64,000 bases of DNA from Allobosea sp. Root381 (lineage in GTDB: Bacteria; Pseudomonadota; Alphaproteobacteria; Rhizobiales; Beijerinckiaceae), in the NCBI RefSeq assembly GCF_001429395.1, contig NZ_LMJT01000041.1, forward strand, positions 30,387-94,386. The letters run 5' to 3'. Numbering within the stretch: position 1 is the stretch's first letter; every line of letters begins with the position of its first letter. This document shows positions 48,717 to 57,513 of this stretch, piece by piece. The notes under the pieces are model-generated. The model had not been told where the DNA came from, searched no databases, and saw nothing but the letters and a program-made list of their open reading frames with translations. Both the position numbers and the translations under genes were made by a program.

Positions 48717-49484
48717 TCACAAGCGCGACAGGAATGCCAGCACTGCCTGCTTGTGGCTCTTGTCGCCGACCGCGAGGTTGTGGTCGCGCCCCTCGATGTC
48801 GAACGCCTCGGCGTCCGGGATCAGCGCAGCCAGTTCCCGCCCGGGGCCGGCGACATCGTCCGCCGTTCCGACGCTGACGAGGGTCGGGACCGCGATGCGG
48901 CCGACCTCCTCGACGCTCAGAACCTGCCGCGAGCCCCGAATACAGGCAGCCAGGGCCTTGAGGTCGGACTTCGTCGCCTCGGCGAAGGCGCGGAACATGC
49001 GCTGCATCGGGTCGGTCAGCCCATCGAGCGACGGCGCCTCCATCGCGTCGGCGATGCCGAGCGGCAGACCGACGCCCTCGACGAGATGGATGCCGAGGCC
49101 GCCGAGCAGCAGCCCCTTCACCCGCTGGGGATGCGCCAGCGCCAGATGCGCCGAGATCCGCGCCCCCATCGAATAGCCCATCACGAAGGCGCGGGGTATG
49201 TCGAGATGGTCCATCAGCCGGCGCACATCCTCGGCCATGACCTGGGAGGAATAGGCGGCGGGGTCGTAAAGCTTCTCGCTCTCGCCATGGCCGCGATTGT
49301 CCAGCGCGACGACGCGGTAGCCCGCATGGGTCAGGGTCTTCGTCCACTGGGTGTTGACCCAGTTGACCATATGGCTGGAGCCGAAGCCGTGGACGAGCAC
49401 GATCGTTTCGTGCCGCGGCTGGTCGCCAGTGGGCGCGAGATCGATAAAGGCGAGATTGACCCCGTCTGACGAGAAGCTTTGCAT
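48717..49484 (-). CDS. Alpha/beta-fold hydrolase
   Basis: A 255-residue hydrolase: HG oxyanion motif VLVHGFGSSHMV (about 29-40), DNRGHGESE (about 62-70), the nucleophile Ser105 in GYSMGARISA, the acid Asp in GTADDVAGPG and the base His in EGRDHNLAVG (C-terminal). No lid domain of note. It is a cytoplasmic esterase- or lactonase-type enzyme without a known substrate. ATG at 49484; it is separated from cysE by a 186-bp AT-richer spacer. Confidence 0.88.
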   Translation of the reverse strand: MQSFSSDGVNLAFIDLAPTGDQPRHETIVLVHGFGSSHMVNWVNTQWTKTLTHAGYRVVALDNRGHGESEKLYDPAAYSSQVMAEDVRRLMDHLDIPRAFVMGYSMGARISAHLALAHPQRVKGLLLGGLGIHLVEGVGLPLGIADAMEAPSLDGLTDPMQRMFRAFAEATKSDLKALAACIRGSRQVLSVEEVGRIAVPTLVSVGTADDVAGPGRELAALIPDAEAFDIEGRDHNLAVGDKSHKQAVLAFLSRL

Positions 49485-49583
49485 GGCGAACCGTGGTGAT
49501 CGGCGTTGAACGTCGCCCTTCACCTGCCATGCCGGAAGCGCTTTGGGTAGCGGCCTCGACGCAGCTTGCCTATGAAGGCGGCC

Positions 49584-50552
49584 ATGAGCGACGCGTCCGC
49601 CCTTGCCGGCCTGCCCCCTTCCCGCTCGCGCTTCGACATTGTCGACCTCGCGCGCGGCCTCGCATTGCTGGCGATGTTCGTCTTCCACTTCGCCTATGAC
49701 CTATCCTCGCTCCGGCTGATCGATTTCGACGTCCAGTCCGAGCCCGGCTGGCGCTGGTTCGCGCGGCTGATCGCCGGGAGCTTCCTTACCCTGGTCGGCG
49801 TCAGCCTGGTGCTGGCGACCCGCAACAGCCTGAACCGGCACGCCTATCTGAAGCGCCTCGTCATGGTCGCGGCCGCAGCGGGGGCGGTGACGCTGGCGAC
49901 CTTCTTCTTCATGCCGCAGAGCTTCATCTTCTTCGGCATCCTGCATCAGATCGCGCTGGCGAGCGTGCTGGCCCTGCCGTTCCTGCGCCTGCCGACGCTG
50001 GCCGTCGCCGTCGCGGCGCTGATCGTCTTCGCCATGCCCGCGCTCGTCGCGCATCCGGTTCTCGACCAGCCGGCGCTGCTCTGGCTCGGCCTGTCGCGCG
50101 TTCCCGTCGTGACGGCCGACTACGTCCCGGTCTTTCCCTGGTTCGGCTGCGTGCTTTTGGGCATCGTGCTGGCGCGGCTGGCCCTGCCGCGGCTGGAATC
50201 GTCACGCCTCGCGACCTGGCGTCCCCGGGGCCTTCCCGCGCGGATCATGGTCTGGGGCGGCCGGCACAGCCTCCTGGTCTATCTTGTCCACCAGCCCGTC
50301 TTCATCGCCACGCTTTCGCTGGTGGCGTTTCTGGTGCCGGCGCCCGTCAAGGAGGGCAACGCCTTCCAGATCATGTGCGAACGCAGCTGCACCGCGCAGG
50401 CGGCCGCCGATTTCTGCGCCAGGGCCTGCGCCTGCACCGTCGAAACATTGAAGCGTGAGCAATTGCTCAGCCGCGCCGTCGGCAATGCGCTGACACCGTC
50501 CGAGACGCAGCGCCTCAGCGAGATCGCGCGGAGCTGTTCCCCGGCCCGGTAG
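49584..50552 (+). CDS. DUF1624 (heparan-alpha-glucosaminide acetyltransferase-like) membrane protein
   Basis: A 322-residue membrane acyltransferase-like protein. The signature RFDIVDLARGLALLAMFVFHF with AYDLSS (about 16-42) places it in DUF1624/HGSNAT-type proteins. About eight helices follow, and the ending has WGGRHSLLVYLVHQPVF plus a Cys-rich tail (MCERSCTAQAAADFCARACACT) that may be a disulfide or metal site. It probably transfers acyl groups across the membrane; the acceptor is unknown. ATG at 49584 has AAGGCGG 4 bp upstream; other starts at 49572/49566 exist. Confidence 0.85.
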   Translation: MSDASALAGLPPSRSRFDIVDLARGLALLAMFVFHFAYDLSSLRLIDFDVQSEPGWRWFARLIAGSFLTLVGVSLVLATRNSLNRHAYLKRLVMVAAAAGAVTLATFFFMPQSFIFFGILHQIALASVLALPFLRLPTLAVAVAALIVFAMPALVAHPVLDQPALLWLGLSRVPVVTADYVPVFPWFGCVLLGIVLARLALPRLESSRLATWRPRGLPARIMVWGGRHSLLVYLVHQPVFIATLSLVAFLVPAPVKEGNAFQIMCERSCTAQAAADFCARACACTVETLKREQLLSRAVGNALTPSETQRLSEIARSCSPAR

Positions 50553-50639
50553 GTTTACCGGCAGCGACAAGCGCGCGCTGGCATCCTGCGGCCGGACGCG
50601 TTAAGTCTCCGCGCAGAGATAACCCTGCAGGGCACGATC

Positions 50640-50891
50640 ATGGCCGATCACGGCATTCCGCATTTCCACAACGACGCCGGCGTCGCCGTCATCCATGTCA
50701 GCGCGCATGAGTTCATGTGCATCGGCGCCAAGCCGCCCTTCGACCATCCGCATGTCTATCTCGACATGGGCTCGGACCACGAGATCGTCTGCCCCTATTG
50801 CTCAACGCTGTTCAAATACGACGCCTCGCTGAAGGCCGGCACCTGCTCGCCGCCGGAATGCGCGCATCAGGAAGCGGCCAAGGCTGCCTGA
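50640..50891 (+). CDS. Zinc-finger (CHCC type) protein
   Basis: An 83-residue protein of the NDUFS6-like zf-CHCC family: FMCIGAKPPFDHPHVYLDMG (Cys27 and His36/His38) followed by VCPYCSTLFKY (Cys51, Cys54), a four-ligand zinc site. Alphaproteobacterial members are close to the complex I accessory subunit NDUFS6. It is a small cytoplasmic protein, likely constitutive. It is 77 bp upstream of a monooxygenase gene in the same direction. Confidence 0.93.
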   Translation: MADHGIPHFHNDAGVAVIHVSAHEFMCIGAKPPFDHPHVYLDMGSDHEIVCPYCSTLFKYDASLKAGTCSPPECAHQEAAKAA

Positions 50892-50967
50892 ACCGAGGCC
50901 GCTCCTGCGACACGGGTTCTGAGGGGCACCCGCGTCACCCCAAATCGACTGCTGAAGGCGTTTCGCT

Positions 50968-52146
50968 GTGTCCGCTCCTCATTTTGCCATCGCCGGCGCT
51001 GGCATCGGCGGGCTGACGATGGCCCTGTCGCTGGCGCGTCGCGGCATCGCCGCCACCGTCATCGAGAAGCGCACCGGCTTCGGCGAGCTCGGCGCCGGCC
51101 TGCAGATCTCCCCCAATTCCGGGCGCGTGCTCGATGCGCTTGACCTCGCGCTGCCGCTGAAGCGGGTCGCCGTCAGCTCGCACGGTCTCAGGATCCGGCG
51201 CTGGCGGGATGGCCGCGAGCTGCTCGAGATGCCCACTCATGCCGAGCGGCTGCCGACGCCGTTCCGGATGCTGAAGCGCAACGACCTGCATACGGTGCTG
51301 CTCGATGCGGCCCGCGCGATGCCGAATATCCGCCTCATGGTCGGGCGTGCCGTCCAGGGCGTCGCCCAGGATGAGGAGGGCGTCTCGGTCAGGCTCGAGG
51401 GCCAGAACGGCGGCGGCGAGAGCATCCGGGCGCTCGGGCTGATCGGCGCCGACGGCCTGTGGTCGCGCGTCAGGGAGCTGACGGGAGACACCTCTCCCCC
51501 CGTTTTCACCGGCTACGAGGCCTGGCGTGCGCTCGCGCCCGGCGCCAGGACCGACAAGCCGCGCGTCGGCCTCCATCTCGGCTCCGGCCGTCACGCCGTG
51601 CATTACCCGGTCGCAGGCGGCCGCGAGAGCAATCTCGTCGTGATCCGGCAGACCGGGGAAGCCCGCGAAGGCTGGTCGCATGACGGCGACCCTCAGGTCC
51701 TGACAGAGCATGTCGCCAACGGCTCGCAGGCCCTGCGCGAACTCGTCGATTCGGCGCGCGGCTGGCAGGTCTGGTCGCTGTTCGATCGAAAGCCGGCGGC
51801 CATGGCCAAGGGGAGGATCGCCCTTTTGGGCGACGCCGCGCATCCCGTCCTGCCCTTCCTCGCCCAGGGGGCTTCGCTCGCGATCGAGGATGCCGCCGTG
51901 CTGGCGCGCCTGCTGGCCGAACATCTCGAGGCCGACGGCGAGCAGGCCGTGCCAGCGGCGATGGCGGCCTATGCGTCGGCACGCTCGGCCCGGGTGGCGC
52001 GCGTCCAGGAGGCCAGCCGCGGCAATGGCCGCACCTATCATCTCGGCTGGCCCTTGAGCATGGGGCGGGACTTCGCGCTCCGGCGTCTCGGGCCGAACGG
52101 GCTGCAGCGCCGCTACGACTGGCTCTACGATTGGCACGACGGCTGA
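50968..52146 (+). CDS. FAD-dependent monooxygenase (salicylate hydroxylase-like)
   Basis: A 392-residue flavoprotein of the PHBH/UbiH-like group. The dinucleotide fold starts FAIAGAGIGGLTMALSLARRG (GxGxxG, about 6-26), followed by a DG motif (LIGADGLWSRVREL, about 154-167). Near residue 285 is the FAD ribityl motif LLGDAAHPVLPFLAQGA. It hydroxylates an aromatic or quinone substrate with NAD(P)H and O2; the substrate is not known. GTG at 50968 has GAAGG about 10 bp upstream. Confidence 0.9.
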   Translation: MSAPHFAIAGAGIGGLTMALSLARRGIAATVIEKRTGFGELGAGLQISPNSGRVLDALDLALPLKRVAVSSHGLRIRRWRDGRELLEMPTHAERLPTPFRMLKRNDLHTVLLDAARAMPNIRLMVGRAVQGVAQDEEGVSVRLEGQNGGGESIRALGLIGADGLWSRVRELTGDTSPPVFTGYEAWRALAPGARTDKPRVGLHLGSGRHAVHYPVAGGRESNLVVIRQTGEAREGWSHDGDPQVLTEHVANGSQALRELVDSARGWQVWSLFDRKPAAMAKGRIALLGDAAHPVLPFLAQGASLAIEDAAVLARLLAEHLEADGEQAVPAAMAAYASARSARVARVQEASRGNGRTYHLGWPLSMGRDFALRRLGPNGLQRRYDWLYDWHDG

Positions 52147-52234
52147 CCTGCGGCACGAAACCTCGCAGGCGCATCTAGCGTTCGCCGCATTTCGTACCTA
52201 GCTTTCCGCTTCACCCAACAGGACGAAAGGCGAC

Positions 52235-52552
52235 ATGATCCGCGTTAATCTCTACGAGCAGCTCGGTGGCCGCACCGCCCGCATGCCCCGCTGGGCCGCC
52301 TGGCTGGCTATGGCGGCGAGCCTCGTCGTCGGCATCGTGCTGTTCCTGGTCGCCGCGAGCCTCGCCCTCATCCTGATCCCGGTCGTCGCGATTGCCGGAG
52401 CGATCGCCATCTGGCGCCTGCGCCGCAGGATGAAGGCCGCCGGCATCGACCCCTCGGCCCCCTTCCCGCAGCAGCGGCGCCAGCCGGGGCATGGTGAGAT
52501 CGTCGACGCGGAATACCGCATCATCGACCAGGGCGAGCCGCCGCGACGCTGA
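52235..52552 (+). CDS. Small membrane protein, unknown
   Basis: A 105-residue protein with two adjacent helices (AWLAMAASLVVGIVLFLVAAS and LALILIPVVAIAGAIAIW, about 22-60) followed by a basic turn (RLRRRMKAAG) and a polar C-terminus (GHGEIVDAEYRIID). It resembles small Hyphomicrobiales membrane proteins with an EYRVID-type ending, otherwise unknown. ATG at 52235. A dispersed repeat follows immediately. Confidence 0.7.
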   Translation: MIRVNLYEQLGGRTARMPRWAAWLAMAASLVVGIVLFLVAASLALILIPVVAIAGAIAIWRLRRRMKAAGIDPSAPFPQQRRQPGHGEIVDAEYRIIDQGEPPRR

Positions 52553-52555
52553 ACC

Positions 52556-52648
52556 TCGGACCGAAAAGGGGATCCACTTTTCGGGAAAATCCAATGTCAC
52601 GACAATAAGATAGATCGACACGCGGCGCCCGATCGGACGCGCGGCGAT
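52556..52648. repeat. Intergenic repeat family C, copy 1
   Basis: It begins TCGGACCGAAAAG, includes CTTTTCGG (hairpin), GATAGATCGACAC and CGGACGCG, and matches the element at 57058-57150 over most of its length. In the reverse frame both would read a similar peptide (SIYLIV/SIYLLV), but no start or ribosome site supports a gene. Confidence 0.7.
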
Positions 52649-52655
52649 CCGATCC

Positions 52656-54050
52656 TCAGGCCGCAAGACGCGTCAGCACGAGTCCCGCCGCCGCGCAGGC
52701 CGCGAGCGTCGGGATCATCCCGAGCTTGAAGCGCAGCATCGCGAGCATCGCCGCCGCCGACAGCAGCGCCGCGCGCCAGTCGAGCGAGGTCAGGACCGGC
52801 CAGTCCGGCGACAGCCCGAGAAACGCGGCCGGCCGCACCTCCCTGAACATGACATGCAGGCCGAACCAGAGCGCCAGGTTCATGATCACGCCGACGACGG
52901 CCGCCGTGATCGCGCCGAGCGCCGCCGAAAGCGCTTGGTTGCCCCGCAGCGCCTCGACATAGGGTGCGCCGAGGAAAATCCACAGGAAGCATGGCGCGAA
53001 AGTGACCCATACCGTCAGCATGGCGCCGAGGCTGCCGGCCAGCAGCGGCGCGAGCTCGCCCGGCGCGCGATAGCCGGCCAGGAAGCCGACGAACTGCAGC
53101 ACCAGGATCAACGGGCCGGGCGTGGTTTCGGCGAGGCCGAGCCCATCGATCATCTCGCCCGCGAGCAGCCAGCCATGGGTATCGACCGCCGCCTGCGCGA
53201 CATAGGCCAGCACCGCATAGGCGCCGCCGAAGGTCACCACCGCCATCGTGCTGAAGAAGCTGCCGAGCTGCGTCCAGACGCTGTCCCAGCCGGTCCAGAG
53301 CCAGAGCAGCAGCACCGGGCCGAGCCAGAGCGCAAGCCAGCTCGCGAGCACGCGCAGTGCCCGCCCGGCCGAGGGCCTGACATGGTAGAGCCGGCCTTGC
53401 GCCAGCAGCGCATCGACCAGCCCCTCATCCTGCACTGCCGTATCGCTACGGCCGGTGCCGCCGCCGAACATGCCCGGCCGGACGCGATGACCGAGCCAGC
53501 CAAGCAAACCGGCCCCCAGCACGATCGCAGGAAACGGCACCTTGAACAGGAAGATCGCGACGAAGGCCGCGAAGGCGATCATCACCATCGCCCGGTTGCG
53601 TAGCGCGCGCCGGCTGATCCTGATGCCGGCCTCGATCACCACGGCTAGCACCGCTGCCTTGATCCCGAAGAACAGCCCCTCGACCAGCGGCGCGTCGCGA
53701 TAGAGCACATAGAGGATGCTGAGCCCCAGCATCACGGCCGCGCCGGGCAGGATGAACAGCAGCCCGGCGATCAGCCCGCCGAGGGTGCGGTGCATCAGCC
53801 AGCCGATATAGACCGCGAGCTGCTGCGCCTCGGGGCCCGGCAGCAGCATGCAGTAGTTGAGTGCATGCAGGAAGCGCTCCTCGCCGATCCAGCGCCGCTC
53901 CTCGACCAGTTCCTTGTGCATCAGCGCGATCTGCCCCGCCGGCCCGCCGAAGGAGAGCAGCCCGATGCGCGCCCAGACCCGCGTCGCCTCGGCCAGTGTC
54001 GGCAGGGCACGGGGAGCATCCAGCCCCCTGTCCGTCGTCACGCTCGTCAT
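52656..54050 (-). CDS. chrA: Chromate transporter ChrA
   Basis: A 464-residue inner-membrane chromate efflux protein of the long, two-domain form. Each half starts with a CHR motif: first RIGLLSFGGPAGQIALMHKE (about 27-46), second VVTFGGAYAVLAYVAQ near residue 270; TTPGPLILVLQFVGFLAG follows. About ten helices are visible. ATG at 54050 lies one base after the stop of the rhodanese/ChrB gene, so the two are coupled. It should export chromate (and possibly sulfate-like anions). Confidence 0.93.
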   Translation of the reverse strand: MTSVTTDRGLDAPRALPTLAEATRVWARIGLLSFGGPAGQIALMHKELVEERRWIGEERFLHALNYCMLLPGPEAQQLAVYIGWLMHRTLGGLIAGLLFILPGAAVMLGLSILYVLYRDAPLVEGLFFGIKAAVLAVVIEAGIRISRRALRNRAMVMIAFAAFVAIFLFKVPFPAIVLGAGLLGWLGHRVRPGMFGGGTGRSDTAVQDEGLVDALLAQGRLYHVRPSAGRALRVLASWLALWLGPVLLLWLWTGWDSVWTQLGSFFSTMAVVTFGGAYAVLAYVAQAAVDTHGWLLAGEMIDGLGLAETTPGPLILVLQFVGFLAGYRAPGELAPLLAGSLGAMLTVWVTFAPCFLWIFLGAPYVEALRGNQALSAALGAITAAVVGVIMNLALWFGLHVMFREVRPAAFLGLSPDWPVLTSLDWRAALLSAAAMLAMLRFKLGMIPTLAACAAAGLVLTRLAA

Positions 54051-54051
54051 G

Positions 54052-54879
54052 TCAGCGGCCCTGCGCCCGAATGCGGCCCGCAGGCCAGTTATGGGTTTCT
54101 TCGGTTGCATCCCGGCACCAGCGATAGAACGCGTCATAAAGCAGCATGCCGGCGTTCAACTGCTCGAGATCATCCCTGAACATGCGCGACAGGCCCAATG
54201 ACGCGGCCAGCAGCCCTGCGGCCTGCGGTGACTGATCGAGCGTCGCGGTGTCGGCAGCACGCACGATCAAAGCCAGTCGGTCGAGAGCCGGTGTGGAGAG
54301 GCCGAATTCCTCGACCATCACGTCGAAACTGCAGAGAGCGCCGCGATGGCTCCAGAACACGCCTTCGACATCGAAGGGCGTCGCTCCGAAGCGCTCCGCG
54401 ACCCCCTCCACCTCGGAAGGCGAGACGAACAGGAAGACCGCGGCCGGATCGACAAAACGCCGGATCAGCCAGGGACAGGCGATGCGGTCGACCTTGGGCC
54501 GCGTGCGGGTCACCCAGATCGTGCGGCCGGCCGCATCCCGCTGCGGCACCTGCGCGGCCGGGATCAGCGGCAGGCCGGCATCACGCCAGGCTTCGAATCC
54601 GCCGGCAAGGATCTCGGCCTCGCTTCCCTGATGGCGCAGCCAGGCGGCGACGCCCTCGCTCAGCTTCAGGCCACGCTGACACGACACCACGACGCGGCGC
54701 CCGACATAGGCAGCGGCCCATGACGGAACCGCGGCATGGCCCAACCTCACTGAGGCGGGAAGCAGCCTCGGATCGGCCGCGAAATCCTCGTCGTCGCGGA
54801 CGTCGACGAGGGCTGGGCCATCGGGCAGGCCGAGCAGCCGCCCGAGCTGGGAAACAGTGATCTCGATGTTGGAAGACAT
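54052..54879 (-). CDS. Rhodanese - chromate-resistance (ChrB C-terminal) fusion protein
   Basis: A 275-residue protein. The N-terminal ~110 residues are a rhodanese domain with the active-site loop CQRGLK (Cys near 67) and ILAGGFEAWRDAGLP. The C-terminal ~160 residues match the chromate-resistance exported domain of ChrB (TRTRPKVDRIACPWLIRRF, VFWSHRGALCSFDVMV). Together they probably sense or detoxify chromate through thiol chemistry. The gene is coupled to chrA by a 1-bp gap. ATG at 54879 has GAAGGG 9 bp upstream; ATG 54888 abuts the site. Confidence 0.9.
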   Translation of the reverse strand: MSSNIEITVSQLGRLLGLPDGPALVDVRDDEDFAADPRLLPASVRLGHAAVPSWAAAYVGRRVVVSCQRGLKLSEGVAAWLRHQGSEAEILAGGFEAWRDAGLPLIPAAQVPQRDAAGRTIWVTRTRPKVDRIACPWLIRRFVDPAAVFLFVSPSEVEGVAERFGATPFDVEGVFWSHRGALCSFDVMVEEFGLSTPALDRLALIVRAADTATLDQSPQAAGLLAASLGLSRMFRDDLEQLNAGMLLYDAFYRWCRDATEETHNWPAGRIRAQGR

Positions 54880-55008
54880 GGCGTCCATCCCTTCAATTGA
54901 GGACCATGGACGCGAACCTTGGGCCGAAGCCTCACGGGGTCGTCGCGATAAACCCCTTGTCGGGATTACACCATGGCGCGACGACGCCCGTCAACGGCGA
55001 GAGCCGGA

Positions 55009-56301
55009 TCAATCGATCCGGCTGACCAGGATCTTGTCGATCCGGCGGCCGTCGAGATCGACGACCTCAAAGCGCCAATGGCCCTTCTCGAAGACCTCGC
55101 CGACATTGGGCAGATGGTTGAGCTCGGCCAGCACGAAGCCGGCGACCGTCTGGAAGTCGGCATCCCGCGGCATGTGGACGCCGAGCTCATGCGAAAACTC
55201 GTCGACCTGCATCCAGCCCGCGACGAGCCAGGAGCCGTCCTCGCGCTGAACGATCGGCGGCTCGCTGGTCTCCTCCTCCTGGAAGGCGCCGATGATCGCT
55301 TCCAGCACGTCGCCGGGCGTGATGATACCCTCGAAATGCCCGTATTCGTCGAAGACCAGCGCCATATGGACCCGCGAGGCCCGGATCTCGCGCAGCACAT
55401 GCAGCGCGCCGGTCGTGTCCATCACCACCGGTGCCTCGCTGACGAGGCTGCGCAGGTCGTGCTTCTCGCCCTTGGAGAGGAAGTCGATCAGCTCCTTGAC
55501 CACGACGACGCCGACGATCGAATCCGCCTCGCCGTCCTGGACCGGCAGGCGCGAGCGGCGCGTGGCGCGCAGCTGTTCGCGGATTTCGTCGGCGCTGTCG
55601 GTCAGATCGATGACCTCGACCTCGCGGCGCGGCGTCATCAGCGCCCGTGCCGAGCGGTCGGCGAGGCGCATCACGCCCGAGATCATCTCGCGCTCGTCGC
55701 GCTCCAACACGCCAGCGGTCTCCGCCTCGGCGATGATGGTGCGAACTTCCTCTTCGGTGACGCGCTCCTCCGACTCGCCCTTGTGGCCGAGCAGCGCGAG
55801 CACGGCCTTGCCCGAGACGTCGAGCAGGAAGACCAGCGGCGCGCCGATCGTGGCGAGCAGCCGCATGGCCGGGGCGACGCGAGCCGCCACCCGCTCGGGA
55901 TCGCGCAGCGCGATCTGCTTGGGAACGAGTTCGCCGATGATCAGCGACAGATAGGTGATGGCGACGACCACGAGGCCGACGCCCAGGCCGTCCGAGACCG
56001 CGGGGGTGAAACCCTGCGTCATCAACCATTCCGACAGGCGTGCACCCAGCGTCGCGCCCGAAAAGGCGCCGGACAGAACACCGACCAGCGTGATGCCGAT
56101 CTGTACGGTCGACAGAAAGCGTCCGGGATTGTCGGCAAGGCGCATCGCGGCGGACGCACCTTTGTTGCCTTGATCGCTGAGTACCTTGAGACGGGCCGGG
56201 CGGGATGAGACGACAGCGAGCTCAGACATGGCAAGAAGACCGTTGATCACGGTCAGGGCCACGACGATCAATATCTCGGTTAACAAAGCAGTCCGTGCCA
56301 T
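55009..56301 (-). CDS. CNNM/CorC-type (hemolysin-family) membrane protein
   Basis: A 430-residue protein. The N-terminal ~200 residues are a DUF21 membrane domain (ILIVVALTVINGLLAMSELA; GRFLSTVQIGITLVGVLSGA). A CBS pair follows (MTPRREVEVIDLTDSADE; VFDEYGHFEGIITPGDVLEA). The C-terminal ~90 residues are a CorC_HlyC domain (FSHELGVHMPRDADFQTVAG). Such proteins export Mg/Co or act as ion-homeostasis regulators; haemolytic activity is only a name. ATG at 56301 was preferred to the GTG 12 bp upstream. It is a single gene. Confidence 0.93.
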   Translation of the reverse strand: MARTALLTEILIVVALTVINGLLAMSELAVVSSRPARLKVLSDQGNKGASAAMRLADNPGRFLSTVQIGITLVGVLSGAFSGATLGARLSEWLMTQGFTPAVSDGLGVGLVVVAITYLSLIIGELVPKQIALRDPERVAARVAPAMRLLATIGAPLVFLLDVSGKAVLALLGHKGESEERVTEEEVRTIIAEAETAGVLERDEREMISGVMRLADRSARALMTPRREVEVIDLTDSADEIREQLRATRRSRLPVQDGEADSIVGVVVVKELIDFLSKGEKHDLRSLVSEAPVVMDTTGALHVLREIRASRVHMALVFDEYGHFEGIITPGDVLEAIIGAFQEEETSEPPIVQREDGSWLVAGWMQVDEFSHELGVHMPRDADFQTVAGFVLAELNHLPNVGEVFEKGHWRFEVVDLDGRRIDKILVSRID

Positions 56302-56396
56302 GCGAGGCCGCACTGTTGGCGGGTCGCTTCGAGCCTCCTTATAGCGGATGTTCCCATTATGGCGATGGGGCAGGCGAAAGATTTGGGAAACGACAT

Positions 56397-57053
56397 ATGA
56401 AGGCCGCTCCGCCCTCCCCCTGGCAACCGACCGGCGCCGCAGCCGCCGACCCCCGCCTGCGCGCTCCCGCGGCCGCTCGCAACCGTGACGCGATCCTTGC
56501 GGTGCTGCGCGAGGCGCTGCCGGCGACAGGGCTCGTGCTCGAGATCGCCAGCGGCTCAGGCGAGCATGCCGTGCACTTCGCTCGCGCCTTCCCCGAACTG
56601 ACCTTCCAGCCGAGTGACCCCAGCCCGGAAGCGCTGCGAAGCATCGAAGCCTGGATCGCCGAAAGCGGCGCCCGCAACATCAGCCAGCCCTTGCTGATCG
56701 ACGCCGCAGCCCCGTCCTGGCCGGCGCTCGACCCTGCGGCGATCCTGTGCATCAACATGATCCACATCGCGCCCTGGTCCGCCGCGCAGGGCCTGTTCCG
56801 TCAGGCCGGCCGGCTGCTGCCTCCGGAAGCGCCGCTGATCCTCTACGGCCCCTTCCGGCGCTCCGGCCGGGAACTCGAGCCGAGCAACGCCGCATTCGAC
56901 GCGAGCCTGCGCGAGCGCAATCCGGCCTGGGGCCTGCGCGACCTCGGCGATGTCACCGCGCTGGCGACGGAAGCCGGCTTCGGTGAGCCGGAGGTGATCG
57001 AGATGCCGGCGAACAATCTGAGCGTGGTGTTCAGGCGGCGGGCAGAGCGCTGA
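56397..57053 (+). CDS. DUF938 family SAM-dependent methyltransferase
   Basis: A 218-residue protein with a Rossmann-type SAM site: LVLEIASGSGEHAVHFARAF (motif I, about 45-64), then FQPSDPSPEALRSIEAW and AILCINMIHIAPW (motif IV). The DUF938 signature continues with LYGPFRRSGRELEPSNAAFD. It is a predicted small-molecule methyltransferase of unknown substrate. ATG at 56397. It is divergent from the CorC gene with 95 bp between, and followed by a repeat element. Confidence 0.88.
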   Translation: MKAAPPSPWQPTGAAAADPRLRAPAAARNRDAILAVLREALPATGLVLEIASGSGEHAVHFARAFPELTFQPSDPSPEALRSIEAWIAESGARNISQPLLIDAAAPSWPALDPAAILCINMIHIAPWSAAQGLFRQAGRLLPPEAPLILYGPFRRSGRELEPSNAAFDASLRERNPAWGLRDLGDVTALATEAGFGEPEVIEMPANNLSVVFRRRAER

Positions 57054-57057
57054 CGCA

Positions 57058-57150
57058 TCGGACCGAAAAGTGAGAATACACGTTTCGGGAAGATCAGATG
57101 CCAAGACAAGGAGATAGATCGACACTTCGAATCCGACCGGACGCGCCGAT
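57058..57150. repeat. Intergenic repeat family C, copy 2
   Basis: It matches the element at 52556-52648: TCGGACCGAAAAG, TTTCGGGAA, ATGCCAAGACAA, GATAGATCGACAC and CGGACGCGC. It overlaps the 3' end of the truncated regulator-like frame (57094-57387). Confidence 0.7.
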
Positions 57151-57387
57151 TCCCGCTTTGATGTCGCGCCGCTGCAGGAAATCGGCGTAGTCCTCTGCCG
57201 TGCTCGGTTGCAGTGCCGAAGCCAGGGGTATTCCGCCGGCCTGCGTCCTCTCGTCGTGGAAGAAAAACGTCGAAATCCCGCCGGGCACGAACGCATTCAG
57301 CGTATCGAGGAACTCCTGCCAGGATGCCTCGCCGAGCAGCGGGGCATCAGGTCGGTCAGCCGGCGCTCCGCCGCCATGCTTCCCCAT
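57094..57387 (-). pseudogene. Truncated N-terminal fragment of a regulator-like gene
   Basis: A 97-residue frame whose central part, LLGEASWQEFLDTLNAFVPG then GISTFFFHDERTQAGGIPLA and SALQPSTAEDYADFLQ, looks like the N-terminal sensor region found in LuxR-type regulators of this order. After about residue 78 the sequence turns into the repeat element (SGRIRSVDLSPC) and ends. The HTH domain and most of the sensor are missing, so it is probably a gene remnant cut by the repeat or by a deletion. ATG at 57387 has no clear ribosome site. Confidence 0.5.
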
Positions 57388-57513
57388 CCAGCCCCCGCAT
57401 ATCCCGCCCCCGCCATACCGCGCCCGCTGCGATCCTCCCGAATTCACCCGTTCGGGGGATGCGCGCCGCCGGCTCGCAGGTTTGTCTAACGACGCTTCAA
57501 CGAGGAACTCCCC

